In this document: positions 34,703 through 35,279 of the stretch, in pieces
Position numbering within the stretch: the stretch's first letter is position 1
Layout of the letters: every line of letters begins with the position of its first letter
Assembly (NCBI GenBank): GCA_003482555.1
Contig: DMYQ01000027.1
Location: 1 to 35,279 of the forward strand
DNA from: Janthinobacterium sp.
GTDB lineage: Bacteria > Pseudomonadota > Gammaproteobacteria > Burkholderiales > Burkholderiaceae_D
Direction of reading: 5' to 3'
Length of the DNA: 35,279 nucleotides
The notes under the pieces: model-generated
Database searches by the model: none
Seen by the model: only the letters and a program-made list of their open reading frames with translations
Told to the model about the DNA's origin: nothing
Program-made: the position numbers and the translations under genes

Positions 34703-35279
34703 ATGAGCCCATCCGCTTGTCCTGCAGCCAGGCGGCCCGAAGTTGACCGAAAGGACCTGGCCATTTTAGCGCTGGCGGGAACGGCGACGATCAGTAACCT
34801 GGCCGCTCAGCACAACGTCAGTTGCAAGTTCTTCTACCAGCAGGCGGACAAGGCCCGCGTCGCGTTGGACGAGGTGTTCGCATCCGCGGCACCGGACGAC
34901 GAGGCGCTGTTCGCGCTGCCGCTGACCAAAACGTGGCTGCGCCAGATGACGCTGGGCTTGACGCTCATCTGCCACAGCTCCTATCGTGGCGTCGTGGAAT
35001 TGATGCGCGATTTGCTGGGCGTGTCCGTCGGCGAGGGCACCGTTCACAATGTGCATCAGGCGACCGCGCGACAGGCTGGCGAAATCAACCGGGGCCAGGA
35101 CCTGTCGGCGATTTGTGTCGGCCTGCACGACGAAATCTTCCAGGGTTCCCAGCCCGTGCTGGCCGGCGTCGATGCCAGGTCGACTGACTGCTACCTGCTT
35201 GCCGCAGCCGAACATCGCGACGCCGACACCTGGGGCAGTTCATCTGCGCGACGCGTCACAGCAGGGATTGAATCCCGAT
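34703..35279 (+). pseudogene. Transposase-like protein, 5' part, probably frameshifted
   Basis: From ATG 34703 the frame stays open to the window end. It starts MSPSACPAARRPEVDRKDLA, has an N-terminal helix-turn-helix-like segment (ATISNLAAQHNVSCKFFYQQADKARVALDE), then TLGLTLICHSSYRGVVELMRDLLGVSVGEGTVHNVHQ and GLHDEIFQGSQPVLAGVDARSTDCYLLAAAEHRDADTWG. It resembles a transposase-like family I recall from Burkholderiales whose exact IS assignment I cannot give. After TWG at 35236 the better reading moves to another frame (VHLRDASQQGLNPD), so a one-base insertion near 35237 probably breaks the gene. It marks the right edge of the catabolic region. Confidence 0.55.

Overview
The window reads as a GC-rich betaproteobacterial chromosome segment, most likely from Oxalobacteraceae (Massilia/Duganella-like). 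That placement is inferred from base composition, gene families and close resemblance to remembered Burkholderiales proteins; no search was possible. It is an almost complete catabolic 'funnel' for lignin-type phenylpropanoids and simple phenolic acids, built from modules that each carry a regulator of a different family.

Layout. (1) 1-846: the 3' end of a tRNA-Ser, a rho-independent terminator, then decayed DNA with a broken RHS/YD-repeat fragment. (2) 847-7735: a family I CoA-transferase divergent from an operon of enoyl-CoA hydratase, feruloyl-CoA synthase, thiolase, short-chain dehydrogenase and MarR regulator. This set is what a CoA-dependent beta-oxidative shortening of ferulate/p-coumarate needs. 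(3) 7995-18571, minus strand: an operon starting with an aryl-aldehyde dehydrogenase and coniferyl-alcohol dehydrogenase (CalA), followed by an envelope module (DUF1302 outer-membrane protein, DUF1329 protein, YCF48/BNR periplasmic protein, MMPL/RND transporter) and a type-B carboxylesterase. A sigma-54 promoter with upstream sites precedes it, and a divergent DmpR/MopR-type phenol-sensing activator (18848-20689) flanks it. (4) 20823-23428: a MarR regulator divergent from vanAB (vanillate O-demethylase). (5) 23429-24854: decayed or low-information DNA with a small secreted protein broken by a poly-G frameshift. (6) 24855-31396, minus strand: pcaH-G-B-CD-I-J-F, the complete protocatechuate branch of the beta-ketoadipate pathway, with PcaC and PcaD fused, divergent from an IclR regulator. 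(7) 32372-34611: pobA (4-hydroxybenzoate 3-hydroxylase) divergent from an AraC regulator. (8) 34703-end: the start of a transposase-like gene, running off the window and probably frameshifted.

Inferred flow: ester -> coniferyl alcohol -> coniferaldehyde -> ferulate -> feruloyl-CoA -> beta-hydroxy- and beta-keto-acyl-CoA -> vanilloyl-CoA + acetyl-CoA -> vanillate -> protocatechuate -> beta-ketoadipate -> succinyl-CoA + acetyl-CoA. p-Coumarate would enter by the same CoA route and give 4-hydroxybenzoate for PobA. No classical aromatic-acid permease (PcaK, VanK or TonB receptor) is present, so uptake of small acids must be encoded elsewhere. The DUF1302/DUF1329/YCF48/RND/esterase module is the least understood part and the best candidate for an undescribed system.
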